Source of the DNA: Pantoea sp. CCBC3-3-1
GTDB taxonomy: Bacteria > Pseudomonadota > Gammaproteobacteria > Enterobacterales > Enterobacteriaceae
Direction: 5' to 3'
DNA length: 64,000 nucleotides
NCBI RefSeq assembly: GCF_007981265.1
Contig: NZ_CP034363.1
Coordinates: forward strand, 2,046,001-2,110,000
The stretch's first letter is position 1. Each line of letters starts with the position of its first letter. The notes under the pieces were generated by a model that searched no databases, was not told where the DNA came from, and was given only the letters and a program-made list of their open reading frames with translations. The translations under genes and the position numbers were made by a program. Below are positions 55,347 through 63,836 of this stretch, piece by piece.

Positions 55347-56264
55347 ATGAATATTGAGCTTCGTCATCTGCGCTACTTCATTGCCGTGGCGGAAGAGCTG
55401 CATTTTGGTCGTGCTGCCCAGCGCCTGAATATCTCGCAGCCGCCGCTCAGCCAGCAAATTCAGCAGCTGGAACAGCAAGTTGGTGCCAGGCTGTTGGCCC
55501 GTACTAACCGCAGCGTGCAGCTCACCGCGGCGGGCGAGCAGTTTCTTAGCGATGCCCGCCAGATTATGCAAAACGTGACCAACGCGGCGGATAAAGCCGC
55601 GCGGCTCCATCGCGGTGAGGAAGGTGAACTGCGGATTGGTTTCACCTCTTCCGCGCCGTTTATCACCTCCGTTTCTGATGCGCTGTATACCTTTCGCCAG
55701 CGCTACCCCGGCGTGCATATTCAAATGCAGGAAATCAATACCCGACAGCAGCTGGCGCCGCTCAATGACGGCAGGCTGGATCTGGGCGTGATGCGCAACA
55801 CGCCGTTGCCAGAGACGCTATCGCACCAGCTGATGCTGCGCGAGCCCCTTTGCGCGGTGGTTCATCGGGCGCACAGGCTGGCGAATCGGGCCACGCTTTC
55901 CATAACCGAGCTGGTGGGCGAACCGTTCGTCTTTTTCGATCCTCAGGTGGGAACCGCTTTATATGCCGAAACCTTAACGCTACTGGAGCGTTACAGCGTT
56001 TCGCCTAACATTGCTCAGGAAGTCGGCGAAGCGATGACTATTCTCGGGCTGGTCGCGACCGGACTGGGCGTTTCAATTCTTCCTGCTTCGTTTCGGCGGG
56101 TGCGCCTGGAAGATGTCAGCTGGATTACGCTGAGCGAGCCAGACGCGTTATCCGAGGTCTGGCTGGTCTGGTCAAAACGGCGTGAAATGAGCGCGGCAAC
56201 CCGGCAAATGATCCGGCTGCTGTTAAATAATCAGCAGAATGAATTTTCAAGCCGCATAACCTGA
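55347..56264 (+). CDS. ynfL: LysR-family regulator YnfL
   Basis: A 305-residue LysR-type regulator. The N-terminal winged helix reads ELRHLRYFIAVAEELHFGRAAQRLNISQPPLSQQIQ. The effector domain includes LRIGFTSSAPFI and FVFFDPQVGT. The 99-base gap to divergent ynfM probably contains its operator, and control of ynfM is likely. Same order as in E. coli. Confidence 0.92.
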   Translation: MNIELRHLRYFIAVAEELHFGRAAQRLNISQPPLSQQIQQLEQQVGARLLARTNRSVQLTAAGEQFLSDARQIMQNVTNAADKAARLHRGEEGELRIGFTSSAPFITSVSDALYTFRQRYPGVHIQMQEINTRQQLAPLNDGRLDLGVMRNTPLPETLSHQLMLREPLCAVVHRAHRLANRATLSITELVGEPFVFFDPQVGTALYAETLTLLERYSVSPNIAQEVGEAMTILGLVATGLGVSILPASFRRVRLEDVSWITLSEPDALSEVWLVWSKRREMSAATRQMIRLLLNNQQNEFSSRIT

Positions 56265-56374
56265 ATATGTGCTCTGAATCACAGTATAAATCAAACCGTT
56301 GACGTGCTGCCGGAACTGTTTCACCATGGGCCAGTGATTTATTTTGAGGCGCGAAAATAAGCGGGAGGAGGCGG

Positions 56375-57592
56375 GTGATAGCGGACAGTCAGCCTGGGCA
56401 CATTGACCAGATCAAACAGACCAATGCAGGCGCGGTATACCGGCTGATCGATCGGTTTGGCCCCATTTCGCGCATTGAATTAGCCAAAAAGGCCCAGCTG
56501 GCCCCGGCCAGCATTACTAAAATCGTGCGTGAGATGCTGGAAGCGCATCTGGTGCAGGAAACGGAGTTTCAGGAGATCGGCAGTCGTGGACGCCCCGCTG
56601 TCGGCATAATCCTGGACACGGTGGCCTGGCATTACCTTTCTGCCCGCATTGGCAATGGCGATATCACGCTGGCGCTGCGAGATTTAAGCAGCCAGCTTAT
56701 TGTTGAGGAAAATCTGCCGCTGCCGGTGGACGATCCGCTGCCTTTAATCACGCGCATTATTAATGAAATCGACCGCTTTTTTATCCGTCACCAGCGCAAG
56801 CTGGAACGCCTCACCGCGATTGCCATTACGCTTCCCGGTATATTGGATGCCAGACAGGGCATCGTGCACCGCATGCCTTTTTATCCGGTGAGGGATATGC
56901 CGCTCGGCAGCGAGCTCGAAAAGCATATTGGCGTGCCGGTTTATATCCAGCACGATATCTGCGCGTGGACGATGGCAGAAGCGTTATATGGCGCTTCTCG
57001 CGAAGTCAGTAACGTTATTCAGGTCGTGATCGATCACAATGTTGGCGCGGGCGTCATTGCTGATGGCCGGTTATTACACAGCGGCAGCAGTACGCTGGTG
57101 GAAATTGGACACACGCAGGTCGAGCCCTGGGGCAAACAGTGCTACTGCGGCAATCATGGCTGCCTGGAAACGGTAGCCAGCATTGAAAGCGTGCTGGAGC
57201 TAACCGCACAGCGCATGCAGTCTTCGCCGGAATGCACGCTGCACCAACAACCGCTGACCATCGAATCGCTGTGTGATGCGGCCCTGGCTGGCGATCCGCT
57301 GGCTAAAGATATCATTACCGGCGTGGGGCATAGCGTGGGGCGCATCCTGGCCATTATGGTCAACCTGTTTAATCCGGAAAAAATCCTGATTGGCTCGCCG
57401 CTGAACCGCGCGCAGGAAATCCTTCACTCTGCTATTACCGACTGCGTTCGCCGACAGTCGCTTCCCGCGTACAGCCAGCGCACCCGGGTTGAGCCGACGC
57501 ATTTTCACAATCAGGGCACCATGCCTGGCGCAGCCCTGGTCAAGGATGCGCTTTATAACGGCACGCTGCTGGTCAAACTGTTGCAGGGTTAA
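56375..57592 (+). CDS. mlc: ROK-family transcriptional repressor Mlc
   Basis: A 405-residue global repressor of sugar phosphotransferase genes, relieved when it binds dephosphorylated EIICB-Glc. The start is a GTG with GGGAGGAGG upstream. The N-terminus DSQPGHIDQIKQTNAGAVYRLID and helix-turn-helix LAKKAQLAPASITKIVREML match E. coli Mlc. The ROK zinc site is CYCGNHGCLE. DVIQ-type IQVVIDHNVGAGVIADGRLLH and LVKDALYNGTLLVKLLQG are also diagnostic. Confidence 0.96.
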   Translation: MIADSQPGHIDQIKQTNAGAVYRLIDRFGPISRIELAKKAQLAPASITKIVREMLEAHLVQETEFQEIGSRGRPAVGIILDTVAWHYLSARIGNGDITLALRDLSSQLIVEENLPLPVDDPLPLITRIINEIDRFFIRHQRKLERLTAIAITLPGILDARQGIVHRMPFYPVRDMPLGSELEKHIGVPVYIQHDICAWTMAEALYGASREVSNVIQVVIDHNVGAGVIADGRLLHSGSSTLVEIGHTQVEPWGKQCYCGNHGCLETVASIESVLELTAQRMQSSPECTLHQQPLTIESLCDAALAGDPLAKDIITGVGHSVGRILAIMVNLFNPEKILIGSPLNRAQEILHSAITDCVRRQSLPAYSQRTRVEPTHFHNQGTMPGAALVKDALYNGTLLVKLLQG

Positions 57593-57711
57593 TCCTCTTT
57601 ATCAAAAAAAATTGCGCTAACGCAAATTCAACGCTCGCTCGCTGACCTAAGATGATCCGTCTTAAATGTTAACAGTTGTTAATAAATAATCGTCAGGAGC
57701 GGACTCTCTAC

Positions 57712-58380
57712 ATGACCAGGTTAAAGCGAATATTCGTTACCGGTACCGATACCGAGGTGGGAAAAACGGTTGTTACCCGCGCGCTCTTGCAAAAGCTTGC
57801 AGAAGGCGGCAAGAGAGTGGCTGGCTACAAACCGATAGCAAAAGGGAGCCAGCAAACCGAGCAGGGGCCACGGAATAAAGATGCGCTGATATTGCAGGCA
57901 TCCTCTTCTGTTATTTTGCCCTATGAATCGGTTAATCCATTAACCTTACTGGATGATAAAATCAGTACCAGCCGTGACATGGTGGTTGATTATGCCAGGC
58001 TAAGCGAGGGGTTGCAGTCGTTAAGCGTGCAGGCGGACCACGTTGTGGTGGAGGGAACGGGCGGCTGGCTTAGCTTAATGAACGATCTGCGCCCGCTTTC
58101 TGAATGGGCCGTTGAGGAGCGCCTGCCGGTGATTATGGTTGTGGGGATCAAACTGGGTTGCATCAGCCACGCGTTGCTTACCGCCCAGGCGGTGATTAAT
58201 GACGGGTTGCCTCTGTTGGGCTGGGTGGCAAACCGCATCAACCCGGGGCTGGCGCACTATGCAGAAATTATCGAAGTCTTAAGCAGCAAGATCCCGGCGC
58301 CTCTGCTGGGCGAGCTGCCTTATTTACCGAAACCTGAACGGCGGGAGCTGGCAGGCTATCTCGATTTAAGTCAGGTTTAA
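57712..58380 (+). CDS. bioD2: Dethiobiotin synthetase BioD2-like
   Basis: A 222-residue ATP-dependent synthetase that closes the ureido ring of dethiobiotin, equivalent to E. coli YnfK. The P-loop is GTDTEVGKT. AGYKPIAKGSQQTEQGPRNKD, VEGTGGWLSLMNDLRPLSEW and GWVANRINPGLAHYAEII are typical. The ATG is chosen by family alignment; the nearest AGGAG is 12 bases away, an unusually long spacing, so an upstream TTG at 57676 cannot be fully excluded. It follows mlc as in E. coli. Confidence 0.93.
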   Translation: MTRLKRIFVTGTDTEVGKTVVTRALLQKLAEGGKRVAGYKPIAKGSQQTEQGPRNKDALILQASSSVILPYESVNPLTLLDDKISTSRDMVVDYARLSEGLQSLSVQADHVVVEGTGGWLSLMNDLRPLSEWAVEERLPVIMVVGIKLGCISHALLTAQAVINDGLPLLGWVANRINPGLAHYAEIIEVLSSKIPAPLLGELPYLPKPERRELAGYLDLSQV

Positions 58381-58586
58381 TGGCGGTCACAGCGGTGCGC
58401 TCGCGCCGCTGCACAAACCTTTTCGGCCTTTCTCAGATCTGTTCCGCACGCGCTCCCCGTTCGTTCGCTATTTTCCTCAGCGTTAAAGTCCCTTTCTCGC
58501 CATAATCTTTGCTGCCGATCGCACAATTCGGAAACACTGCAAGCCAATCCAGGCCAGACTAAAAGCACTATGAAAAAAGGATGCTT

Positions 58587-60041
58587 ATGTCAGAAACAGC
58601 TCAAACACAGGTCGCGCACCGTCACTGGATATTGATTGCCGCGATGCTGGCGATGTTTATGGCCGCCATTGAGGTCACCATTGTCGCGACGGCGATGCCA
58701 ACTATCATTGCGGAACTGGGCGGCTTTTCCCAATTTGGCTGGGTTTTTTCCATCTATTTACTGACGCAGGCCGTTAGCGTCCCCATTTATGGTCGGCTGG
58801 CCGATCTCTGGGGCCGGAAACGGGTATTCTTTTTTGGCACCTCGCTGTTTTTGGCCGGTTCGGTACTGTGTGGATTTTCCACCAATATGGGCTGGCTGAT
58901 CCTGTTTCGGGCACTCCAGGGATTGGGCGCGGGTGCCATTATGCCGTTAACGGCAACCATCATCGCCGATGTCTATGCACCGAAAGAGCGGGCGGGGATC
59001 CAGGGCTGGCTCTCCAGCGTCTGGGGCGTTTCGGCGATTGTGGGGCCACTGACCGGCGCCTGGCTTGTACAGCATTTTAACTGGGCGCTGATCTTTTGGG
59101 TTAACGTGCCCATTGGCATAGTTTCTATGCTGATGTTGGCACGCTGGTTTCCTGAGCCAGACAGCCATAAAAAACAAAAGCTCAATCTGGCAGGCAGCGG
59201 CTGGCTGATGCTCTCCGTGACTGCGCTTCTGACGGCTCTGCTTCAGGCTGAAATGCTGGGCTACTGGGTGCTTGCGCTGCTTGCTGTGGCGGCCATCGCC
59301 GGTTATGCGCTGGTCAGACATGAAAAGCGTTCTGGCGAACCGCTGTTTCCGCTGGCGCTGTGGCGAAGCCGTACCATTGTTGCCGGTAATGCAGGAAACC
59401 TGATTATCGGCGCAGCGATGATGGGCATCAGCGCATTTTTGCCTGGCTGGATCCAGGGCGTGAATGGCGGTACGCCGCTCCAGGCGGGAAGCGCGCTGGC
59501 GATGATGTCAATCGGCTGGCCGCTGGCGAGCACGCTTAGCGGTAAACTGATGCTGCGGACTTCTTACCGTTTTACCGCGCAGCTTGGCTCGCTGTTGCTG
59601 ATCCTCGGCACCGCAATGCTGCTGACGCTGCACAGCACCAGCTCGCTGGTGCATGCGGGGCTGTCTGCCTTTGTCATCGGTACCGGCATGGGCATGACCA
59701 GCACCACCTTCCTGATCGCCGTGCAAAACAGCGCGGAATATTCCATTCGGGGGATTTGTACAGCATCGATCATGTTCAGCCGCATGCTGGGTTCCGCGTT
59801 GGGCACCGCCGTGATGGGGGCGGTACTTAATTACAATCTGATGCTGCGGCTCCCGGAGTTTAAAGATCCTGTGCAGCAGATTATCTCTACCAGTCAGCGA
59901 GAGGCGTTACCGCACGCCAGTCTGCAACATATTATCGAGCAGACGGCTTCTTCACTGCACTGGGTGTTTGCGGTGTCGGTGGTAATTGCGTCAGGAAGTA
60001 TGCTGGTGGCCAGAGCGATTCCCTCAGGCAGGCCAGAATAG
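58587..60041 (+). CDS. DHA2-family (14-helix) MFS drug/proton antiporter
   Basis: A 484-residue efflux pump of the EmrB/QacA type. Marks are LAMFMAAIEVTIVATAMPTI (motif D1), GRLADLWGRKRVF (motif A), LFRALQGLGAGAIMPL (motif B) and WLSSVWGVSAIVGPLTGAWL (motif C). The ATG at 58587 is preferred over one two codons earlier because of AAAAAAGG spacing. No adaptor (EmrA-like) gene or adjacent regulator is present. The substrate is unknown. It sits where E. coli has clcB-dmsD-ynfHGFE. Confidence 0.9.
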   Translation: MSETAQTQVAHRHWILIAAMLAMFMAAIEVTIVATAMPTIIAELGGFSQFGWVFSIYLLTQAVSVPIYGRLADLWGRKRVFFFGTSLFLAGSVLCGFSTNMGWLILFRALQGLGAGAIMPLTATIIADVYAPKERAGIQGWLSSVWGVSAIVGPLTGAWLVQHFNWALIFWVNVPIGIVSMLMLARWFPEPDSHKKQKLNLAGSGWLMLSVTALLTALLQAEMLGYWVLALLAVAAIAGYALVRHEKRSGEPLFPLALWRSRTIVAGNAGNLIIGAAMMGISAFLPGWIQGVNGGTPLQAGSALAMMSIGWPLASTLSGKLMLRTSYRFTAQLGSLLLILGTAMLLTLHSTSSLVHAGLSAFVIGTGMGMTSTTFLIAVQNSAEYSIRGICTASIMFSRMLGSALGTAVMGAVLNYNLMLRLPEFKDPVQQIISTSQREALPHASLQHIIEQTASSLHWVFAVSVVIASGSMLVARAIPSGRPE

Positions 60042-60043
60042 AA

Positions 60044-60065
60044 AAGGGCTGCAATCGCAGCCCTT
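60044..60065. terminator. Convergent terminator between the MFS pump and ynfD
   Basis: AAGGGCTGC and GCAGCCCTT form a 9-bp stem with loop AATC, 3 bases after the pump gene. Read leftwards it is followed by TTCTATTC, and read rightwards by GAAGAG, so it terminates ynfD better. Confidence 0.75.
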
Positions 60066-60076
60066 GAAGAGAAAAC

Positions 60077-60373
60077 TTACGACGAAGGTGCGTCCTGAGA
60101 GGTGCCGGTATTTGCCGGAACCGGGGCGTCACCTTCGGCGCCACGCTTATAAACGATTTTCTGGCTATCGTTTTCGCAGTGTCCAACAACCTGACCGCCA
60201 GCCTGTTCGGCCTGATCGTTGGGAACGATTTCCAGCGTAAAACCGTTTGCCGGGACGCCGTTATTGATAATTTTCTGGTTAATGTCCGCTTTTACCGTTT
60301 CGCAAGATGCCTGCACCGCCAGCGGAGTGGCGATAATCAGCGCGGTTAATATCCACTTCTTACCTTTCATCAT
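60077..60373 (-). CDS. ynfD: DUF1161 family periplasmic protein YnfD
   Basis: A 98-residue secreted protein. The signal peptide ends in PLAVQA before SCETVKADINQKIINNGVPANGF, the DUF1161 signature. Two conserved Cys (SCETV and GHCEND) may form a disulfide. The tail is Ala/Pro-rich. Two ATG codons in tandem make the exact start uncertain by one residue. The function is not known. E. coli ynfD belongs to the same neighbourhood. Confidence 0.88.
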   Translation of the reverse strand: MMKGKKWILTALIIATPLAVQASCETVKADINQKIINNGVPANGFTLEIVPNDQAEQAGGQVVGHCENDSQKIVYKRGAEGDAPVPANTGTSQDAPSS

Positions 60374-60421
60374 CCTGTCCTTTTGCGTGAATTCAGCGGT
60401 AACTATAGCAGCAATATTTCA

Positions 60422-60775
60422 TCAGGGCGTGACGGGGCGTCCGGTACGGCGATCGAGACAGCGCAGGGTATTGGCTTCCCAATAAGCGTTAACGTTCAGA
60501 CTCTGATCGCAGGCGTCACGCGTATCAATGGCACGGTCGTCTTTATCGAAATCTTTTTCGGCACGCAGATTCTGTTTGCTGCGCAACCGGTGGGTTTCGT
60601 CCCACTGCTGTTTTTGCTGACGCGCCTGCTCGTTGGTCAGTGCGCTACTGCCGTCCTGAATAATCAGCGTATCCGTTTTGGCCTGCGCCTGTTGCAGGCT
60701 AAACAGCGTGGCGAACAGTACCAGCGGCAAAGCGGCTTTGCTCAGCGTTTTTAACCAGACTTTACTCGTTTTCAT
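60422..60775 (-). CDS. ynfB: DUF1283 family protein YnfB
   Basis: A 117-residue secreted protein. The signal peptide runs to SLQQAQA, followed by [12 protein letters not shown]. The C-terminal [25 protein letters not shown] is strongly conserved in YnfB. It contains many Gln, Arg and Asp residues and two Cys. The function is unknown. It is divergent from ynfA, as in E. coli. Confidence 0.92.
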   Translation of the reverse strand: MKTSKVWLKTLSKAALPLVLFATLFSLQQAQAKTDTLIIQDGSSALTNEQARQQKQQWDETHRLRSKQNLRAEKDFDKDDRAIDTRDACDQSLNVNAYWEANTLRCLDRRTGRPVTP

Positions 60776-60906
60776 CTTCGGTTCCTTTTCACTTCCAACG
60801 GACAGCCGACCCGAGCGGCTGCGACGATCGCTTGCAATAGTATATCATCAGCGCTGGCAGGCTAACCACTCAGCCCGCCCGATCGTTGACGTTTCAGAGA
60901 GGAAGT

Positions 60907-61236
60907 ATGTTAATAAAAACCACACTGCTGTTTTTTCTTACCGCGCTGGCCGAAATTATTGGCTGTTTTTTGCCCTGGCTGTGGCTGAGAAAAAACGCGT
61001 CTGTTCTGGTGCTGATACCTGCCGCCGCCAGTCTCGCGCTGTTTGTCTGGCTGTTGACTTTTCATCCCGCTGCCAGCGGTCGCGTTTATGCCGCTTACGG
61101 CGGCGTTTATGTCGTTACCGCTTTGTTATGGCTGCGCTTTGTCGACGGCGTCCGGCTAAGTTACTACGACTGGACGGGCGCAGCAGTGGCATTTTGTGGC
61201 ATGTTGATTATCGTGGCAGGGTGGGGAAAAGCGTAG
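60907..61236 (+). CDS. ynfA: UPF0060 membrane protein YnfA
   Basis: A 109-residue inner-membrane protein with four helices, related in size to small multidrug transporters. [36 protein letters not shown] and [20 protein letters not shown] are diagnostic. The ATG at 60907 is preferred over an in-frame start seven codons upstream, because GAGGAAGT precedes it and E. coli YnfA begins the same way. Confidence 0.94.
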   Translation: MLIKTTLLFFLTALAEIIGCFLPWLWLRKNASVLVLIPAAASLALFVWLLTFHPAASGRVYAAYGGVYVVTALLWLRFVDGVRLSYYDWTGAAVAFCGMLIIVAGWGKA

Positions 61237-61357
61237 CCGGCTGCAAAATCGTATTCCGGCTAAGGCAGGCCCAGATGGCTGATAAACCTGAGCCTGCACT
61301 CTCAACAATTTGTACTGTTTTGCCGCCGGATCTGGCAGGCGGCGGCACAGCGCCTTA

Positions 61358-62104
61358 TCAGGATTTATGCACTTTAAGGCCCGCCAGCGTTTGGCCAACC
61401 GGCATCATTTCCAGCGTATTAATATTGACGTGTTTCGGCAGCGTAGCGACCCAGTAAACCGCTTCGGTAACGTCTTCTGCGGTCAGCGGTTCTGCGCCGT
61501 CATACACGCTGTCCGCTTTCGCATCGTCACCTTTAAAGCGAACGTTAGAAAACTCGGTGCCGCCCACCAGGCCCGGCTCGATATCGGTAACGCGCAGCGC
61601 CGTGCCGTGTAAGTCAGTGCGCAAGTTCAGGCTGAACTGACGGACAAACGCCTTAGTCGCGCCATAAACATTACCGCCTGCGTAAGGCCAGCTGCCGGCA
61701 ATCGAACCCAGGTTAATAATATGACCAATATTGCGTTCCACCATCGCGGGCAGCACGGCGCGGGTCATATAGACCAGGCCTTTATTATTGGTATCGATCA
61801 TCGCTTCCCAGTCATCCAGGTTTGCTTTGTGCGCCGGTTCAATACCCAGCGCCAGGCCGGCGTTATTAACCAGCACATCGATGTTACGCCACCCGGCGGG
61901 CAGACTGGCCAGCGCTTCTTCAATGCCTGCGCGATTACGCACGTCCAGTTGCAGGGTATATAGCGCGTCGCCCAGCTCCTCTTTCAGGCTCTGCAAACGT
62001 TCCTGGCGACGGCCGGTGGCAATAACCTTGTGTCCCTCAGCGATAAAGCGGCGGGTGATACTCTCTCCGAAGCCAGCGGTAGCGCCAGTTACAAATACAA
62101 TCAT
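61358..62104 (-). CDS. ydfG: NADP-dependent 3-hydroxy acid dehydrogenase YdfG
   Basis: A 248-residue short-chain dehydrogenase acting on serine, L-allo-threonine and 3-hydroxy acids, including malonic semialdehyde in pyrimidine catabolism. The cofactor site is VTGATAGFGESITRRF, with R in ATGRRQERL specifying NADP. The catalytic residues are in NLGSIAGSWPYAGGNVYGATKAF (S, Y, K). The start MIVFVTG is chosen by homology; longer in-frame starts add an unlike N-terminus. Confidence 0.95.
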   Translation of the reverse strand: MIVFVTGATAGFGESITRRFIAEGHKVIATGRRQERLQSLKEELGDALYTLQLDVRNRAGIEEALASLPAGWRNIDVLVNNAGLALGIEPAHKANLDDWEAMIDTNNKGLVYMTRAVLPAMVERNIGHIINLGSIAGSWPYAGGNVYGATKAFVRQFSLNLRTDLHGTALRVTDIEPGLVGGTEFSNVRFKGDDAKADSVYDGAEPLTAEDVTEAVYWVATLPKHVNINTLEMMPVGQTLAGLKVHKS

Positions 62105-62199
62105 CTCACTGTTCCTCAACACATTTTGGGTTTTAATCACCATATCATTTCCATCATGAACTGATAAGAACGGATTGGTTATGATTAATAAGAAAAAAT

Positions 62200-62245
62200 G
62201 CACGATGCTGGTGCGTTTCAGAACACCCTTGCGATGTTATGGTGC
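62200..62245 (+). promoter_or_regulatory. Candidate NtrC enhancer sites upstream of guaD
   Basis: GCAC-GATGCT-GGTGC at 62200-62214 fits the NtrC consensus GCAC-N6-GGTGC found at glnA. A weaker copy, GCGA-TGTTAT-GGTGC, lies 31 bases downstream at 62231-62245, spacing like that of the glnA enhancer pair. Both lie about 200-250 bases upstream of the sigma-54 promoter. Confidence 0.65.
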
Positions 62246-62299
62246 GTCTGAAAACGCCTTGTTGCGGTTTATTCACTCCTGTAATCCCTTATAACGGCA

Positions 62300-62335
62300 T
62301 GGCAATCGTTTGCTCACGCAGGCAACCGTTTGCGC
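62300..62335 (+). promoter_or_regulatory. Two tandem PurR-like boxes upstream of guaD
   Basis: TGGCAATCGTTTGCTC (62300-62315) and AGGCAACCGTTTGCGC (62320-62335) match the PurR consensus ANGCAANCGNTTNCNT at 10 and 11 of 12 fixed positions. Their start-to-start spacing is 20 bases. Confidence 0.65.
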
Positions 62336-62420
62336 ATACGATTGGCCGGTAAGTCGCGCCTTTTTAAACGGGTTCTCTTATAATTAACTGAAAAATAAAG
62401 GCTAATTTAAATTTTCCAGC

Positions 62421-62436
62421 TGGCACGGCATTTGCA
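62421..62436 (+). promoter_or_regulatory. Sigma-54 promoter of guaD
   Basis: TGGCACG-GCAT-TTGCA is a full match to the -24/-12 consensus with correct GG-GC spacing. Transcription would start near 62447, about 58 bases before guaD. This is the only clear sigma-54 promoter noticed in the window. Confidence 0.8.
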
Positions 62437-62504
62437 ATTACCTCTTAAGGTTATCACCTGCGCTAATAAAGCGAGGGCCAGCGGCCCTCCCGGAAGGAAT
62501 TGCT

Positions 62505-63836
62505 ATGTCAGTGTCCATTACTCAGGCTATTCGGGGCAGTTTTTTTGATATTGCCGCCACGGTCAGTCATCCACGGCAGTTGCCGGAGCAGGCCCGCTAT
62601 ATTGAAGACGGTTTATTACTGCTTAATGGCGGCAAAATTATTTCGCTCCAGCGCTGGGAAGAAGGGCAGCATCAGCTAACCGATGCCGTTACAGTGACAG
62701 ATTATCGCGGCAAGCTGATTGTGCCGGGCTTTGTTGATACGCATATTCACTATCCTCAAACGGAAATGATTGGCGCCTTTGGCGAGCAGTTACTGGAATG
62801 GCTCCAACAATATACTTTCCCGACCGAGCGTCAGTATCACTGTCCCGACTATTCGGCAAAAATGTCGGCGTTTTTTCTGCACCAGCTGCTGAGTAACGGT
62901 ACAACTACTGCTTTGGTGTTTGGTACCGTACATCCTCAGTCGGTAGAGGCGCTGTTCAGCGCGGCGGAAGCACTGGAAATGCGCCTGATCGCCGGGAAGG
63001 TCATGATGGATCGGCACGCGCCTGAATATCTGACCGAAACGCCGGAGCAGAGCTATGACCAGACGCGTGAACTGATTGAGCGCTGGCATAAGCGGGGCCG
63101 TCTCGGCTATGCGTTAACGCCACGCTTCGCGCCAACCTCATCACCTGCGCTACTGGCAAAAGTGCAACAGCTGAAAACGGAATATCCCGATACCTGGATG
63201 CATACGCACCTGAGTGAAAACCCGCAGGAAATCGCCTGGGTAAAAGCGCTGTTTCCCGATCACGACGGCTATCTTGACGTTTATCACCAGTATCAGTTAA
63301 CCGGGCGTCGCAGCGTGTTTGCACATTGTGTGCACCTGGCGGAAGAGGAGTGGGATTGCCTGCATCATACCCATTCCGCCATTGCTTTCTGTCCAACCTC
63401 GAATCTGTTTCTCGGCAGCGGGTTGTTTAATCTGCAAACCTGCTGGGATAAAGGCGTGAAAATGGGCATGGGTACCGACGTTGGCGCGGGCACCACCTTT
63501 AATATGCTGCAAACGCTGGGGGAAGCCTACAAAGTTGGCCAGCTTCAGCATTACAAACTGGCGGCGTACGAAGCCTTTTATCATGCCACGCTTGGCGGCG
63601 CCCGGGCGCTGGATCTGGATGATCACATCGGCAATTTCACTGCCGGTAAAGAGGCCGATTTTGTGGTGCTGGATCCGGCGGTTTCCGCGCTCCAGCAGAT
63701 GCGTTATGCCAACAGCCGCGATATTTGTGAAAAACTGTTTGTGCTGATGACGCTCGGGGACGACCGCAATATCGCCCACACCTGGGTGAACGGCAAATGT
63801 GTCTGGCAGCAGCAAAAAGAGGAGAAAGCCGCATGA
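62505..63836 (+). CDS. guaD: Guanine deaminase
   Basis: A 443-residue amidohydrolase converting guanine to xanthine. Metal-binding and catalytic motifs are FVDTHIHYPQTEMIG, MHTHLSENPQE, FAHCVHLAEEEWD and MGTDVGAGTTFNML. GGAAGG precedes the ATG. Its stop overlaps the start of the xanthine dehydrogenase small-subunit gene, so guanine can be taken through xanthine to urate by one operon. The upstream region suggests sigma-54/NtrC and PurR control. Confidence 0.95.
   Translation: MSVSITQAIRGSFFDIAATVSHPRQLPEQARYIEDGLLLLNGGKIISLQRWEEGQHQLTDAVTVTDYRGKLIVPGFVDTHIHYPQTEMIGAFGEQLLEWLQQYTFPTERQYHCPDYSAKMSAFFLHQLLSNGTTTALVFGTVHPQSVEALFSAAEALEMRLIAGKVMMDRHAPEYLTETPEQSYDQTRELIERWHKRGRLGYALTPRFAPTSSPALLAKVQQLKTEYPDTWMHTHLSENPQEIAWVKALFPDHDGYLDVYHQYQLTGRRSVFAHCVHLAEEEWDCLHHTHSAIAFCPTSNLFLGSGLFNLQTCWDKGVKMGMGTDVGAGTTFNMLQTLGEAYKVGQLQHYKLAAYEAFYHATLGGARALDLDDHIGNFTAGKEADFVVLDPAVSALQQMRYANSRDICEKLFVLMTLGDDRNIAHTWVNGKCVWQQQKEEKAA

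Noticed and set aside
62379..62384. A perfect TATAAT upstream of guaD.
   Set aside because: No -35-like hexamer at 16-18 bases upstream; the sigma-54 promoter nearby is a far better match.
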